A stretch of 64,000 nucleotides of DNA from NCBI GenBank assembly GCA_021464415.1, contig CM038464.1, positions 56,347,328 through 56,411,327 of the forward strand, in the 5' to 3' direction. A model generated the notes under the pieces. The model ran no database searches. It worked only from the letters and a program-made list of their open reading frames with translations, and was not told the DNA's origin. Positions 43,701 to 56,236 of the stretch are shown here, one piece after another. Numbering within the stretch: the first letter of the stretch is position 1; each line of letters opens with the position of its first letter. The translations under genes were made by a program, and so were the position numbers. This stretch comes from Lonicera japonica. Lineage: Eukaryota > Streptophyta > Magnoliopsida > Dipsacales > Caprifoliaceae.

Positions 43701-46700
43701 AACAATTCACTTGCATGAGAGCCCTGAAGAGGAATGGAACCCGTAAACTGATTTCTTGAAAGATTCAGGCTTGTTAAAGTCATCGAAGTGAAAAACCCGC
43801 GTGGAATTGTGCCAACAAGTCCATTGGAACTGAGGTCAACTGAAGAAAGCTTTGGGTAGGTTCCCAAAATAGAAGGCAAATTACCTTCTAAGGAATTATT
43901 TCTAATATTAAGCACAGTCAACTGTGTGAATTGAGAAGTTAAGTTAGGAAAATTTCCAGTTAACTGATTCGAGCTCAAATCAAGGACTTCCAAATTCGGT
44001 TCCCAACTTTGCATAACGGATATATCATCAGATAGCCTATTTCTGCTCAAATCAACAATGACACAATTTCCCAAGGAAGTTGGCAGTGAACCCAACAGCT
44101 CATTTGATGAAAGATTCAAAGTCCTCAAAGTTGTAGAGTTAATTACTTGCAGTGAGCCTGTACACAACCAAATTTTGCAAATTATAAAATACGTCAAACA
44201 GACATAAACAAGCAGTAAGATTATATGCTCAATCAAATCGAATACTACAAATACACTTAGCCCACAGAATGATACAAGTTGCCCAAGTTTGCAAAACATT
44301 TATAGAACTATACATTAGAAACCAAAATATTAAAGAAATTGCAGCAAAAATATAGGCTTTCATTTTCCTTTTAAATCAAATCGTAGTGACCAAGAATTTA
44401 CCTTTCATACCTTACGCTATATCTGTGCGAGATTCAAGTTCAAGTCTATAGATCTTGCTTACTCTACGGTTTTAGAGATTAAACTCAGGTATGAAGTTTT
44501 CAGATTAGCACTTAATCTCTAACTCTAAAACACCAGCGTAAGCAGTTTAATTTTGGCTTTGACAACTACAAAGGTAAATGACAAGTGCCATAATTCCATA
44601 TTATAGCAAAACTGGTCAACTTGTGAATTTATATTGCAAAGCAATAATTTAAAATCTAAGGCCTTGTTCACTTACCACTTAATTTGCCACTTAAATCTGA
44701 AAACTTAAAATTTTCAGATTTAAGTGGCTGTGAAAGTTGTTCACTAACTAAAAAAATTAAGTGGCCACTTAATTTTTACCACTTAAAACTTAAAATTTTC
44801 ATCCAAAATTTTAAGTGGTAAAGTTGCCACTTAAATCTGAAACTTAATTTTAAAGTGTAGAAAAAGTCTACTTTGCCCTCCATCTTTTCTCAAAATTACA
44901 CAACAACCATCCCTCACCCTTTTATCAAAGTAATCCAGCCCTAGGTCGTAACTTCTCACGCCACTCCAGCCCTAGGTCGTAACACTCGCCGTTCTCCATC
45001 TCACGCCGCTCGTCGCCCACGCCTCTCGTCGCCGACGCCTCTCATCACTTCCGTTCAACTAATTTCACCGTCGCCTATCTCCATCTCCGGTAAGATCTCT
45101 CTCTTTCTCTTTAACACACACGCACATCACGTTCGTTCAACAGATCGTTCTCTCTCTCGTTCACACACACACGGATTGCTCTTTCTCTCTCTCGTCCACA
45201 CGCACACATACACCACAAACGCACGCACAGACAGGCGCACGGACACACACAAATGAGCCATTATTGTTGGGTTTTGATTTTGGAGAAAACCATTTCCCTT
45301 GTTGTTGTTTATATATATATATGACGAAATTGTTGGGTTTTAAGCAAAATTTCGAGATTAATTGCTTTTGTTAGATGAGTATGCTATATGGTTGTTGGTC
45401 TTGTTGAATGCATCTTGAATGTTGCTATGGTCTTGTTCAATTCATGCTGTGAATATGGTTGTTGGTCTTTTTTATTTTCATTTACAATCATGTGTTCAAA
45501 ATACAATAATAAGGGCAAAATGGTCATAATAAAAAAAATTCAGATTTCAGATGTGTTATATTAAAACAAACAACATTTTTTCAGATACATTTTTCAGACG
45601 TAAACAAACAGCTTTTTCAGTTTTCAGTTTTCAGTTTCAGTTTTCAGTTTTCAGTTTTCAGTTTTCAGTTTTCAGATTTCAGTTTTCAGTGTTTTTACTA
45701 AATGGCACCTAAGACCCTGTTTGGTTAGGCTTTTTAAATTACTTTTTTAAATTTTTTTTTTAAAAAAATCTTGTTTGATACATGTTTTTTAAAATCTTAT
45801 TTCACACCTTCTAAAACCAAATTCACTTTACTTTCTCTCTCATAAAACTTTAAAAAAATTTAAAATACCGTAACTTTAAATCCAAAAATCGAAATTAAAT
45901 AAAATATATATATTTGAATACTCATCGAGATCTATAAAATAAAATCCATTGTAACTATTTTATGAGTTTTTTCATAAGTTTTTTTTAATGTATTTTACTT
46001 TCTCTCGTGAATTTTAGTTTTTCGTACCAAACACAAATCAAAATTAAAAATCTTTTTTTTCAAAACTCAACTTCAAAATAAATTTTAAATTTTAACTTAA
46101 AACGCCAACCAAACAAGCCGGCGTGCAATTGCGATCCCCATAAATGTCGAATCAAGAGATTCAATTTTCCAGGTTTCATATAGAAAGTGTTAAATCCATT
46201 TAGCAACCAACAAGAAAACGTAGCAAAATGTGGCATCATTGATAAAAGAAATGAGCTAAAAGAGATCTACGAATCAAATAATCTTGCAGATGAATTTAAA
46301 ATTCTCACCCGAGAATCCATTGCCACTAAGATCTAGTTCTTCCAAAGGAATAGAGATCCCCAAGAGCTCTTCCGGTATCAACCCATACAATTGATTATTT
46401 CCAAGAAGCAAAACGCGAAGATTTGGCAACCACCCGAATGAAGGGAGCTCCCCTGTCAACTGATTATTACCCAAATCCAACACTTTCAAGTTCCTAAACA
46501 ACGAAATCGAATCCTCGCCAAAGAATCCCCCATGCAACCTATTGTGGCTCAAATTCACATGCTGCACCGTGTTCACCAGCCCCGAAATCCTCCCCGCATC
46601 CATAGAAAGCGACCCGAAAAACATGTTAAAACTTAAATCCACATGCTCCACATTTCTCAGTTCCGATAACAACTCCTCTATATCACCATAGAGAGCATTA

Positions 46701-47251
46701 GAATGCAAATCTAGTACTCTCAATTGCTGCAAATTACTCATTCCACTTGGGAACCCATTGGTAAAATTATTCCTAGACAAATTCAGATAATTCAACCCCC
46801 AAAGATCAGATATTCGACCCGGAATGGGGCCGTAAAATTGATTATTGGATAGATCCAAATGCTGTAGAGAACTCATAAACCCTAATGATGGAACAAGGCG
46901 ACCGGTGAGTAAATTACCTGAGAGGCTCAAATTCCTCAGCATTTTCAACCCAATCAATGTGGAGAACTTCAAGTCCCCCACTAACCCCAGACTATCGAGG
47001 GCAATGACGGTAATTTTACCGGATTCATCACAAGAAACTCCGTAAAAGGAGTTAGGACAAGAATCCGGATCTGATGAAGTGATTTGGTTCCATGAATGGT
47101 GTACTTTGCCAAGGGGATCTTCTCGGATCCCCTTTTTGAATTCGAGAAGGGATCGAACTTCTTCTTGAGAGGAAGAGATGGAGTGGAAGAGCAGAGAGAA
47201 GAGAAGTAGAGAGAGAAAGTGGTCAACACTGAGAAGAGAAGTGAGATTCAT
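40753..47251 (-). CDS. SIRK1: LRR receptor-like kinase, At5g10020/SIRK1 orthologue
   Basis: Three exons join in phase: 47251-46309, 44157-42499 and 41330-40753, with GT-AG introns of 2,151 and 1,168 bp, giving 1,059 aa. Order: signal peptide (about 10-27), LRR N-terminal cap, about 20 leucine-rich repeats, one transmembrane helix (about 608-630), a serine-rich juxtamembrane part, and a kinase domain (about 772-1055). Invariant Lys807 (TVKW), DFG (924-926) and APE are present, but the catalytic-loop HRD is HGN (903-905), so phosphotransfer may be weak or absent. Length and exon-joint sequences agree with Arabidopsis At5g10020, a plasma-membrane kinase linked to sucrose-induced aquaporin regulation. 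Function here is inferred by orthology. Both introns carry transposon insertions. Confidence 0.92.
41638..41932 (+). mobile_element. 5'-truncated LINE end in kinase intron 2, 17-bp target duplication
   Basis: ATGTACAGCCCACGTGC occurs at 41638-41654 and 41916-41932. Between them lie 261 bases ending in a short A tail. The tail and long duplication mark target-primed reverse transcription. The insert is on the plus strand, opposite to the host gene. It resembles a LINE 3' end, but a truncated mRNA retrocopy is possible. Confidence 0.78.
44662..45712 (+). mobile_element. Probable hAT-like non-autonomous element in kinase intron 1
   Basis: It is bounded by ctaaggc on the left and ctaagac on the right (possible 8-bp duplication with mismatches). 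It starts GCCTTGTTCACTTACC. Inside are a 17-bp perfect inverted repeat (CCACTTAAATCTGAAAA and its complement, about 44690-44730) and a GC-rich leader-like stretch with a GGTAAG splice donor (44930-45100). CA/CT microsatellites and a TTTTCAG heptamer array (45612-45690) follow. There is no transposase, and the ends do not match well, so boundaries are tentative. Confidence 0.5.
45713..46121. mobile_element. MITE with (C/G)TGTTTGGTT termini in kinase intron 1
   Basis: The left end CCTGTTTGGTTAGGCTTTT and the right end, which reads CTTGTTTGGTTGGCGTTTT when reverse-complemented, form terminal inverted repeats around an AT-rich noncoding core of about 400 bp. It abuts the previous element. Confidence 0.6.
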
Positions 47252-47570
47252 TGAAGTGAAAGTTTGAAATGATATTGAAAAACAAAAACCCTAGCTAGGA
47301 ATTGCTCATTTGAGGGGTAGGGAGGGAAGGATTCTGTGATTTTGCTCAATTTCTTCAAGCCCTAGAAGAGGTTAGAGAGAGAAATTGTTGGAGAGAGAAA
47401 GTGTTGGAGCGAGAGAGGGAAGTTCATTAAAAGGGAATAAAAGGGGGAAATTAGGGTTTTTATATATGGAAATGAGGGGAGAGAGGGGGGAAGTGTGTGT
47501 GAGAGAGAGTGTGGGGAGGAAGAAGGAGAAAGGGAGTTAAAAAACAGGGGTTAGGGTTTTTATTGTGAGT
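47252..47570 (-). promoter_or_regulatory. Promoter and leader of the receptor kinase gene
   Basis: A minus-strand TATA-like box (CATATATAAAAACCC) lies at about 47457-47470, roughly 210 bases before the start codon at 47251. Between them the sense strand is CT-rich (CTCTCTCC repeats), a usual feature of plant leaders. The box position is an inference from sequence only. Confidence 0.55.
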
Positions 47571-48888
47571 CATTTGACCCATGTATTCCATAAAGTATTT
47601 AATATAATAGTTATAATATTATATATTACTCTGTGTTATAATTTAATTAAATTATAAAATGGTGCATATTTTTTTTTTAATTATATAAGTGATTGATTTT
47701 GGCTAGTGTTATTTATACTCTTAAATATGTCACAAATACATCTTCAAAAATTTAATTAAAAACACATTTTAATACTTTTTATTTATCACAAACATCTTCC
47801 TCCATTACCTAATTTTAAGTAAGTGCTTAGTAACACATTTTTTTTATGTGAGACAAGTTTATGTAAGTGCACTTACTTCTCATTAAGTGAATCTTATTTA
47901 AAAAGCACTCAATTAATCAATTGCATTAAGTTCTTACAAACACTCTCTCTCCAAGTAAGGTAAGTGTGTGTGACTTCAATTACCTCTCATTAGACAAATC
48001 TTGGAAGGTGTTAGTGATTATAAATTTAACTTATGGGAGTGTATGTGATAAATATGGGAGTGTCAATAACAGCGCCCTTATTTTTCTGTAATCTGATTGG
48101 ATATATAATAATATATAGTATTATAATCCTTGTATTAAATATTTTATCCATAGACTCACCGAAATGAATAAAATTAATAGGTTAAATAATATACTAAAAT
48201 AAGGTTTGTGCTAATTACACGCATTAAAATATTTTTTAATATTTTAACGTCTGCTAACATTGAATATGTACATATTTACTTAGGTAAAATAGCACCGAGT
48301 ATGTATACATTTACTTAATGCCATGCCACCGAGTCAATTTACTTTTTTTGCTTACAACAATAACTCAGCCATATTGCACCGAAGTAATGTGCATATAATC
48401 AATAATATTACACAGAATAAATGAAATAAAGTGTTACCAAGTGTGTAATTAGTGTCACTCTAAAATAAACATTAGTCGAGATTTAAAAGAAAAAAGGGGC
48501 GTAAAGGTTTTTGAATTTATTTTCACGAAGTATTCAGATCAACTTTCTCGCACCTTACCAAAAGCAGATTTATCGTTATCGGGTTTCAATCTAAATCTCA
48601 CTCAAGCCCATCATGAACCAAGAATGAATAAACCACTAATAATACGTTAAGGTTTGTTTGAAACTTTTATCAATGCAGTTTTTAATATATCATTTAATAT
48701 CATTAAAGAGTAATATTATACTTATTAAATTTATTTATTGGAATTGATCATTAATCAGCTTGTGCTTGGTACAATTATTCAGTATATAAAGCTAATAAAA
48801 TTACCATTTTCCTCTATTAAAATTAGTAATATTTATCACTTTTTATTTTTTAAATATTAGAGTGAAGATTAAAATCGGGTAAAAATGG
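47571..48888. other. AT-rich intergenic DNA
   Basis: Upstream of the kinase gene. No gene or bounded repeat recognised; low-complexity AT sequence dominates. Confidence 0.5.
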
Positions 48889-49018
48889 CGGGGTTCGGTT
48901 GGGCCCGGGGGGGGGCCCGGGGGGGGGGGTGGGGTTTAGGTGGAGAACGTTGGTTGGTGGGGGTAACTACAGTCTGTAAAGAACAATACACACACTCTCT
49001 CTCCATATTTATATTTAT

Positions 49019-49065
<47 letters not shown>
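48889..49065 (+). repeat. G-run island followed by (TC)n microsatellite
   Basis: 48889-48941 contains several G runs of 4-11 bases with CCC interruptions (gggcccgggg pattern), enough for G-quadruplex formation. About 80 bases later a (TC)n tract runs 49020-49065. The local G richness is unlike the surrounding AT-rich DNA. Confidence 0.8.
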
Positions 49066-49070
<5 letters not shown>

Positions 49071-49444
49071 ACAAGACTCTTACTCAGCAGTCACATGCTT
49101 TTTAACGGAATTTCTTTTAACGGCGTCAACCGGTTTTTGACTTCTTTTGCGCGGGAGAATTGTTAAGGCGCTGACGGGAGCACGGTAGTTACAGTGTGCC
49201 TGCACCGGTTGATGCAACTCAGCATCTGTGAAATGTTACGCCCATGTTTAATTTGTACCGGCTAGAAGCACATTTTTGTAATAAAATATTTAATAATTTT
49301 TTTTATTAAAAATATTTATTCTAGTTGTAATTAATGGCTTTTTCTTCGTTAAGGTTTAATAAACTCATTTTTTATAATATTTTATGATAATTTGTGGTAT
49401 AAGGGTCAAATACACCTTAATTTAATCTCTCATGTTTTACATGA

Positions 49445-49939
49445 TGGGCTCGTTTGGTTCGAACTTTTGAGGATTCTTGAAATCCTAAATTCCATTACTT
49501 GAGAATTATTTTATTTGGTTGGAGTTTTAGGTAAAAATTTAGGATTCTTAGGAATTCTAAATTCCCCCATTTTGCCAAAATCTATTCCCTTATAAATTGG
49601 GAGGAATCTTGGATTCCCAATTTGAGGAATCCTTTTTTTTTTGTCCAAAAATTATTTTTTTTTCAGAAAATGAAAAAAAAAAATTCCCAGAAAGTGAAAA
49701 AAATTATTTTTTTCCAGAAAATGAAAAAAAAAAAAAATTCCCAAAAAATGAAAAAATTTATTTTTCCCCAGAAAATGAAAACAAAATCTAGAAAATTTTA
49801 AAAAAAAATTTGCCGAGTTCATTCCTAAAACTCCAACCAAACGAGCATTAATGGAATCCAATAAAGGATGCCAGGAATAAAGGATTCCTGGCATCTAGAA
49901 TGCTAATTCCATTCTTAAAGCTCGAACCAAATGAGCCCA
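49445..49939. mobile_element. MITE with TGGGCTCGTTTGGTTCGA termini
   Basis: The ends are inverted repeats: TGGGCTCGTTTGGTTCGAAC at left; the right end, reverse-complemented, reads TGGGCTCATTTGGTTCGAGC. The interior is noncoding with repeated ttcccagaaa(a/g)tgaaaaaa modules (49660-49790). No certain target duplication seen. Confidence 0.72.
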
Positions 49940-51180
49940 AAAAGTTATATTAAACCATTGTGAGGATAAATAGTATGATGTCATAGTCATTAAGTTACAA
50001 GGGGCACTTTATCCCATATATAAAGTCGAATTCATCGAAATAAAAATTATAGAGTCCATTTGATAATAACATTAAAAAAAAATTACTTGATTTATGTAAG
50101 AGGTTAAAAAATAAGTTGAGTTATGTAGTAAGATATCTTCTTCTTTTTTTACTTTTTCCATGAAAATAATTTCTTTGGAGAGTTGGGAGAGATTGGAAAA
50201 TCAAATGTTTTTATTTTTACTTTTTATGTTATTATCAAATAAAACTATAGAGTATATTTATAATTGACTAATGTACGAACAAAAAACTTTTATATTTTAT
50301 AAATAAATGTGTCTTCAACGTGTGTCATAAACATACTACTTTAAAAAAAATTGAAGTTAGAAGAAGAGGAGTTTCTAAATTCGGATATAGGCAACGAGTG
50401 GGAGGGCAAAAGAGAATGTAAAATCTTGATTTGGACGGCCCTAATCGAAGATCAGTGATATGGATAAAAAGTCAAAGAAGAATGTCATTAAGGTTGGCAA
50501 TATATTGATTCCATCTAAAGATGTTTATGGCCTACAAGTATGTTTTCATATGGGTTATTCTCCATATAATACACAACTACTTTTACAACACATTGGATAA
50601 TATACCTTATATTTGACAATTTTAGTAAATATTACAAGAATAATTTACAAATTTAAAAAAGACTGATAAGGGCACTTCTTGCTTTTGAATCTTAATTAAT
50701 TCTACAATTATAATTTAGTACCATATATTTTATTGATTTATTTATGTAAATCATGAGTTACCTAAAGTATTGTTGATTGTTTTGTGTTTTTTTAATGATA
50801 TATTGTTGATTTAGTTTATCAGTATCAATTACTTGTGACCGAGATACACACATTCTTAACATGTCACCGCAAAAGAGATACTGATCACAATCAACGGTCC
50901 ACTTGATTACGAATTGCCGAAATGTACTTATATACTAGGGCGACAAGTTCCTCAATGATCTAACTACCGGATATGTCTATTTTACTTATATATGTACTTA
51001 TATAGCCTCCTATATATATATATATATATAGCTAGAAAAATTAGGCCCTGCTTTAACAGGGCTCTAGTTAGGCGACTGTCTAGGCCGCGTATACTTAAGG
51101 TCGGTCCTACTTTTTCTTAGGATCACTTTATTGTTTTGTGACTTTTTATTTAGGAGACCATTTTTTTTTATTAACAATTA
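49940..51180. other. Intergenic AT-rich DNA
   Basis: No gene recognised. Contains a (TA)n run at about 51009-51031. Nothing else with clear boundaries. Confidence 0.5.
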
Positions 51181-51540
51181 CCCTATGTTTGGATAGAGTA
51201 ATTTTAATTTTCATAAAAATTATAAATAATAGAATTTGAAATTCCATCATTTAAAATTTTCTTTAATTGTAATTTCTCATGTTTTGATGTATTGAATGTA
51301 GAATTTTAAAAATGAAATAAATTACAATATCACTTGTTTTAAGTTGAAATTTGGAGAATGACGCCTAAAACCATAGAATTTTAAGTTGGAATTTTTAAAA
51401 AGCAAAATATAACAAATTTACCACGTGTCAAATTTTAAATTCCCTACTGATTTTACCAAACGATGGACTTCCGATTTTTTGCACTCCAAATTTCGATTTT
51501 TGCTCAAATCTCAAGTTTTTTTTCTCTATCCAACACATGA
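51181..51540. mobile_element. Possible MITE with TGTTTGGATAGAG termini
   Basis: The left end CCTATGTTTGGATAGAG and the right end, reverse-complemented CATGTGTTGGATAGAG, are inverted over about 16 bp around an AT-rich core. No target duplication was established. Confidence 0.45.
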
Positions 51541-53965
51541 TTAGTCTTTTTCAACTGTCCAAAACACGCTCTATTTATAGAGCCCAAAAACCTGTGTCGG
51601 ATAACCTCGAACCAATCACAATTATAGTCCAGTCCAAAAAAAAAAAAATTGTGATGTAAAATTTAAAGTTTTCAATTATAGCCTATAATCCATTCTAATT
51701 ATGTATCTATTTTAGCCAACTTCTCCAAAAAAAAAAATCGAATCCGCCCTTTGCATATGTTAGTTAATATCAAATGTGACAAATTAAAATGTACAAAAAT
51801 ACTGTCATAACCTTATTATGGTCTTTCACAATCAAATATAGCCATAGTTTTTCATGTAAACAAGTTGAATTCGAATCCTGCATCGATGTATTAAAAAAAA
51901 GAAAGTTATACATTATTTTACAAGTTTAATTATATCCACATCGAACTTTTTTTTCTCACTTATAAGTGACTGCCCGACTTTATCAACCTATAGCGCTGCT
52001 CCACTAACCATTCAACCAACCCTAAACTTCTAACTATCACTCTCTTCAACTTCATTAATTTTAGTTGTATACATATATATACAAAAAAAAAAAAAATGTG
52101 TTTGCATATAATCCAGAACCAATCCGGGTAATAAAAATTTGTCCATAGTTGATTATTAAGAGTAAATGAATTATTTGATAATTTCACCGAATATTCTAAC
52201 CAATATACATTATATAAATTGTAGTTCTTAAGGTACATCCAATGTAAATACCCGATATATATATAAAATTATCCCAGATATTGTCACTGTCAATAACAGT
52301 AACAATTTAACACACACAAATATATGAATATATATATGTCTATTTTACTTTTGTGACGGCTAATCCGTAACAAACATAATGAGACTAATAGTCACACTTC
52401 CTCCTTTTTGGTGTAGTGATTATGAAGAACCAATTCTGCATTCGTTATTGTACGTCATTGTCAGAATATCACAAAGATTTTAATGATCCATAAGGGAATT
52501 TCAAATACATTTTGGCGAATCCTTATATAACAAACTATGTTTCTAGACAACCACTTGTACGTCCAAAATAAAAGGAAACAATTCAAATTATTCTTAGAAT
52601 CTCCACCTAAGTCTTCAACCACCAATTGTGACAATCTGCAACAATTTTGTATTCTGAACTTTGAGAATTATTTACATTTTATTTTCATGAAGTTTGACCA
52701 AGTCGTCTTCACTTTTATCTATGAATTTTATTTGCTACCACGCCCATCCATTAAGTTTGATTATATTGTCACTAGCTTTAATTCAAAATATAACGTGAAG
52801 TCTATTACTTCGATGGAAAATGTCACGTGCGGCTGATTTTACCTGAATATCAAAATGATGTATACATGTTATTTTTTATCCAAGAATAAACTGCGTGTTG
52901 AATTTATGACTTGCGTAGTACATAATAATAGGATCAAATTTTACGGCTGAAAATGATAAAAAATAAATTTCATAAATGAAAATGAAACAACAGTCAAATT
53001 AACTTTATAAAAGTAAAATGTAAATAAATAACTAAAACTTCTATTATGAAGTGGAGTATGTATTTTGTCTGCATCACATAATAGTGCCTTGACATATGTA
53101 AAAACTGTGTGTCACGTAAATGTTCATTTCCCAACTATATATATATATATGAAAAACTCTGATACGCAATACCATTTCTACAGAGGATAAAAGTAACCAA
53201 GGTTAAGCGTCACAACATTTATTCTTATCCTCATAGCAAGGAGCTCTTAGGTTTAATCTGTATAAATTTGGTATTGAATTTTTTATTTTTTTCACCCCCA
53301 TTCTTCTGATAGTTGTAGTTCCAATATTATTTATATACAAAAAGTTGTATTGTGAAATCATTATTTGTATAAAGAAAAACATTTTTATATACAAAAAGTT
53401 GTATTGTGAAATCATTATTTGTATAAAGAAAAACACATTAAAAGTTTTTGGTTTCCCTATTAATTAAATTACCCTTCACATGCTAGAAAATTAATAAACT
53501 AGTAGTTTTTTATATATAGTTTGCATAATCAAAACAATGTTTGTCAGCCGTTAGCATCATATCCTCCTCATCTCCATAACGAGAATATCCATCGACACAT
53601 GAATGTGATTATTGAATATTTTATTGTATCCACCATTCATGGTGGTGATTGTGGCTTTATGGCATATATAAAAATAGTTTATCGTAACGTCATCACTCTG
53701 TAAAAAAAAAATGCCAGTTGAGGACTTTGTTAAAGTAAGAAACTCTTGTAATATTGAAGGCTTTTTTTGATTGGATTGAATCTATTAACTTGCATAGTGT
53801 TTGCTATTTTAAACCACCAAAGATTGATAAACTAGCAACTTTTAATAATCAATATCCGAAGTTTAAAACTTTAGCAATTTACCTAAAGCATTGACAATAT
53901 GGGTTATTCCTTTTATTTTTTGGGAACAAGTTATCCAATACAATTACTGTAAAATGTTATTATAC
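51541..53965. other. Intergenic DNA with one 54-bp duplication
   Basis: No gene is recognised, including the open frame at 52537-52836, which lacks family resemblance. At 53333-53434 a 54-bp unit (aagttgtattgtgaaatcat) is tandemly duplicated almost perfectly, so it is recent. Confidence 0.5.
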
Positions 53966-54205
53966 TAAAGGTGTGTTTGACTTGCCGGATTAAAGAATCA
54001 GATTGGATTGTTTAATCCCATCTAGACAAGATAAAGCAATCCCACCTCTTAGGTGGGATTCATTAATCCCTCTCTTAGCGGGATTAGGAAGCTTTAGTAT
54101 GATAAATAATCCGTCCCGATATCCAATCCTGATAAGCTCTAAACAAGGGATAGGATAAAATTATCCTATCCCACCCTCTTATCATACGAGTCAAACACAG
54201 CCTAA
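53966..54205. mobile_element. Tourist-like (PIF/Harbinger) MITE with TAA duplication
   Basis: TAA flanks both ends (53966-53968 and 54203-54205). The terminal inverted repeats are AGGTGTGTTTGACTTG at left and, reverse-complemented, GGCTGTGTTTGACTCG at right. Length is 234 bp. Internal inverted blocks around CCCACCTC..GGTGGGATT predict a foldback. The TAA duplication fits the PIF/Harbinger superfamily. Confidence 0.75.
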
Positions 54206-54210
54206 TAGTT

Positions 54211-56236
54211 TTATTTCAACATATATTACAGTGAAAAGGCCTTTATATAAGTATTATATATAAGATATAAGATATAAATAAGATAAAAACTATCTAATAA
54301 GTAAAGTACGTAGAGAAATAAGGAAAGTAGAGAGAATACATAAGACGCAAAGAATAAGATATCCATTATATATGTTAACATCTATATATAAGGAAGGTAG
54401 AGAGAATAAAGAAGATGCAGAAGAATTAGATACCCATTATATATGTTAACATCTATAAATTTATATTCTAACATACCCCTCAAACTCAAAGTGGTTAATG
54501 GAGGTCAACTTGAGTTTGGAAATCGTTTTGAAAGTGGTTGAGTGGACACTTCTTTAACAACGCACCTCGCCAACTCGAGCCAATCTTCAAATCGTGTTCA
54601 TGTTGTCGGGCTTCATGCCAGACTTCAAATTGTGTTTTTTGTAACCGGTCTTCACGTCATGTTCATTATGTCGAGCCGCATGCCGGACTTCAATTTTCAT
54701 TTTGATTTATATTCATTCATCAAACCCAAAAAATCGCATGCCGGCTTAGATATGCTCGTATTTATCCAGATATACTCGTGCTTTCTTGATTGTTGGAATT
54801 TGTTTGCTTCGCATTCGTGGTAGAAGAATTTTGTGGTGCAAGGATTTTGTAATGGAAGGTTAGGGTTTTGTGGTGCAGGATTTTGCGATAGGATGGCTAG
54901 GATTTTACGATGGATGGCTAGGGTTTCATGGTGAAAGGCTAGGTTTTTGTGTTCCCTATAACGAAGTCAAATGTTGAGAACTTCGTTAATTCATGTTTCG
55001 TGTTCTCTTTGACAGAGTCGGATCGGAAAACTTCATATTCGACGATAAAATCTAGCAAGTGTATAAACAATATTCAAGATGGCAGCGATAATGGGGTGGT
55101 GACGATAGAAAGGACTGTCCGGCAGTAGATGACTGGTCTGAATTTATGAATTTTAAGTTGAGATGCCAACGATGGCGAGGTGATGATAAAGTGGATGGTC
55201 CGGCTTTTGATGGTCGGTCTGAATTTATGGTCCAACTCTGAATTACCGATTGGAGGTCCGGCAAGAAGGCTAGTTTGTGGTCCAAGCACGAAGGCCGATT
55301 TGAATTTGTGGGAAGCCCAGTTAAGGGTCCGGCACGAAGGCCAGTTAGAATTTGTTGCACTTCTTTCTTGCTTTTCTTTTTTCATATCTGTCTTTTTAAA
55401 CCGGTCAAAGGAAACAGGCTAGACTAGTTTGTCTGAATCGGCGAGGTAAGACGGGTAAGGAAAGCAAGTGCGTAGGCGTATTTAGAATAAGCGGGCGTGT
55501 AGGTCCAAGAAGACTCGTAACTGCGTGTTTTCGCTTGGGCACGTAAGAGAGTGGATGAGAGATTGAAAAACCCTTTGAATTAGTGTGAATCAATCCGGCA
55601 AGATTTTGGAAAAACATTGGCGGGACTTTGGTGTGGCGATATTTTGAAAAAATTTTGGTGTGGAGATATTTTTGACGATATTTTGGTGTGTTGATATTTT
55701 GACGTTATTTTGATATGCCGGGATTTTGGTGAGATTTTGTTGTTTTGAAATTCTATGTTCAATACAAAGAGGATGGTGGCAGTCATTTGGGAAAAGGATA
55801 ATGTTGTGGTTGATTTGCTCGGATCAGATGGAGTCATGTTAGATTTTGAAGTGGGTTAGTAAAGTCTTTATTTGAGTTTGATGATTTGAAAGTGGGCAAT
55901 GAGCACGAGGTGGGGGTGGTATGGTGTTTTAGAGTGAAAGTGGGCAATGAGCACGAGGTGGGGCTTTGATATGAGATGTTTTATTTCTCGGCAAACGACG
56001 ATAGAAATCACACGCCGGAAGGTTAAGAGAATCTTATCTCTTTGATATTATGCAAAATTTCATAATATATATTAGTATTATTTCAATATTACAATGAGAA
56101 TATTTTTATATAGGCATTACATAATAAAGAAATAATAAGGTAAAATAGAAAATTCAAGAAGCTAGATAGAATAAAGAAGATGCTGAGAATAAGATATCCA
56201 ATATATACATTGACATCTGTAGTTCTATATTCTAAC
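54211..56236 (-). mobile_element. Non-autonomous LTR element (about 2 kb, minus strand)
   Basis: Two related AT-rich segments (about 54211-54474 and 55975-56236) each end on the plus strand in tatattctaaca, so on the minus strand both begin TGTTAGAATATA. Left of the internal region the minus strand reads GAGTTTGAGGGG, a polypurine tract next to the 3' LTR. The roughly 1.5-kb interior has no gag or pol motif. It holds repeated phrases (gtccggc..; aaagtgggcaatgagcacga twice, at about 55889 and 55939). LTR outer ends are blurred by divergence. Confidence 0.65.

Noticed and set aside
48885..49166. 93-aa open frame starting with glycine-rich sequence
   Set aside because: It spans a G-run island and a (TC)n microsatellite, so its composition is explained by low complexity.
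52537..52836. 99-aa open frame as a small gene
   Set aside because: No recognisable domain, no promoter or splice context, AT-biased codons, and no related copy in the window.
55052..55422. Overlapping 80-103 aa frames on both strands
   Set aside because: They lie in the noncoding interior of the LTR element at 54211-56236 and show no gag or pol motif.
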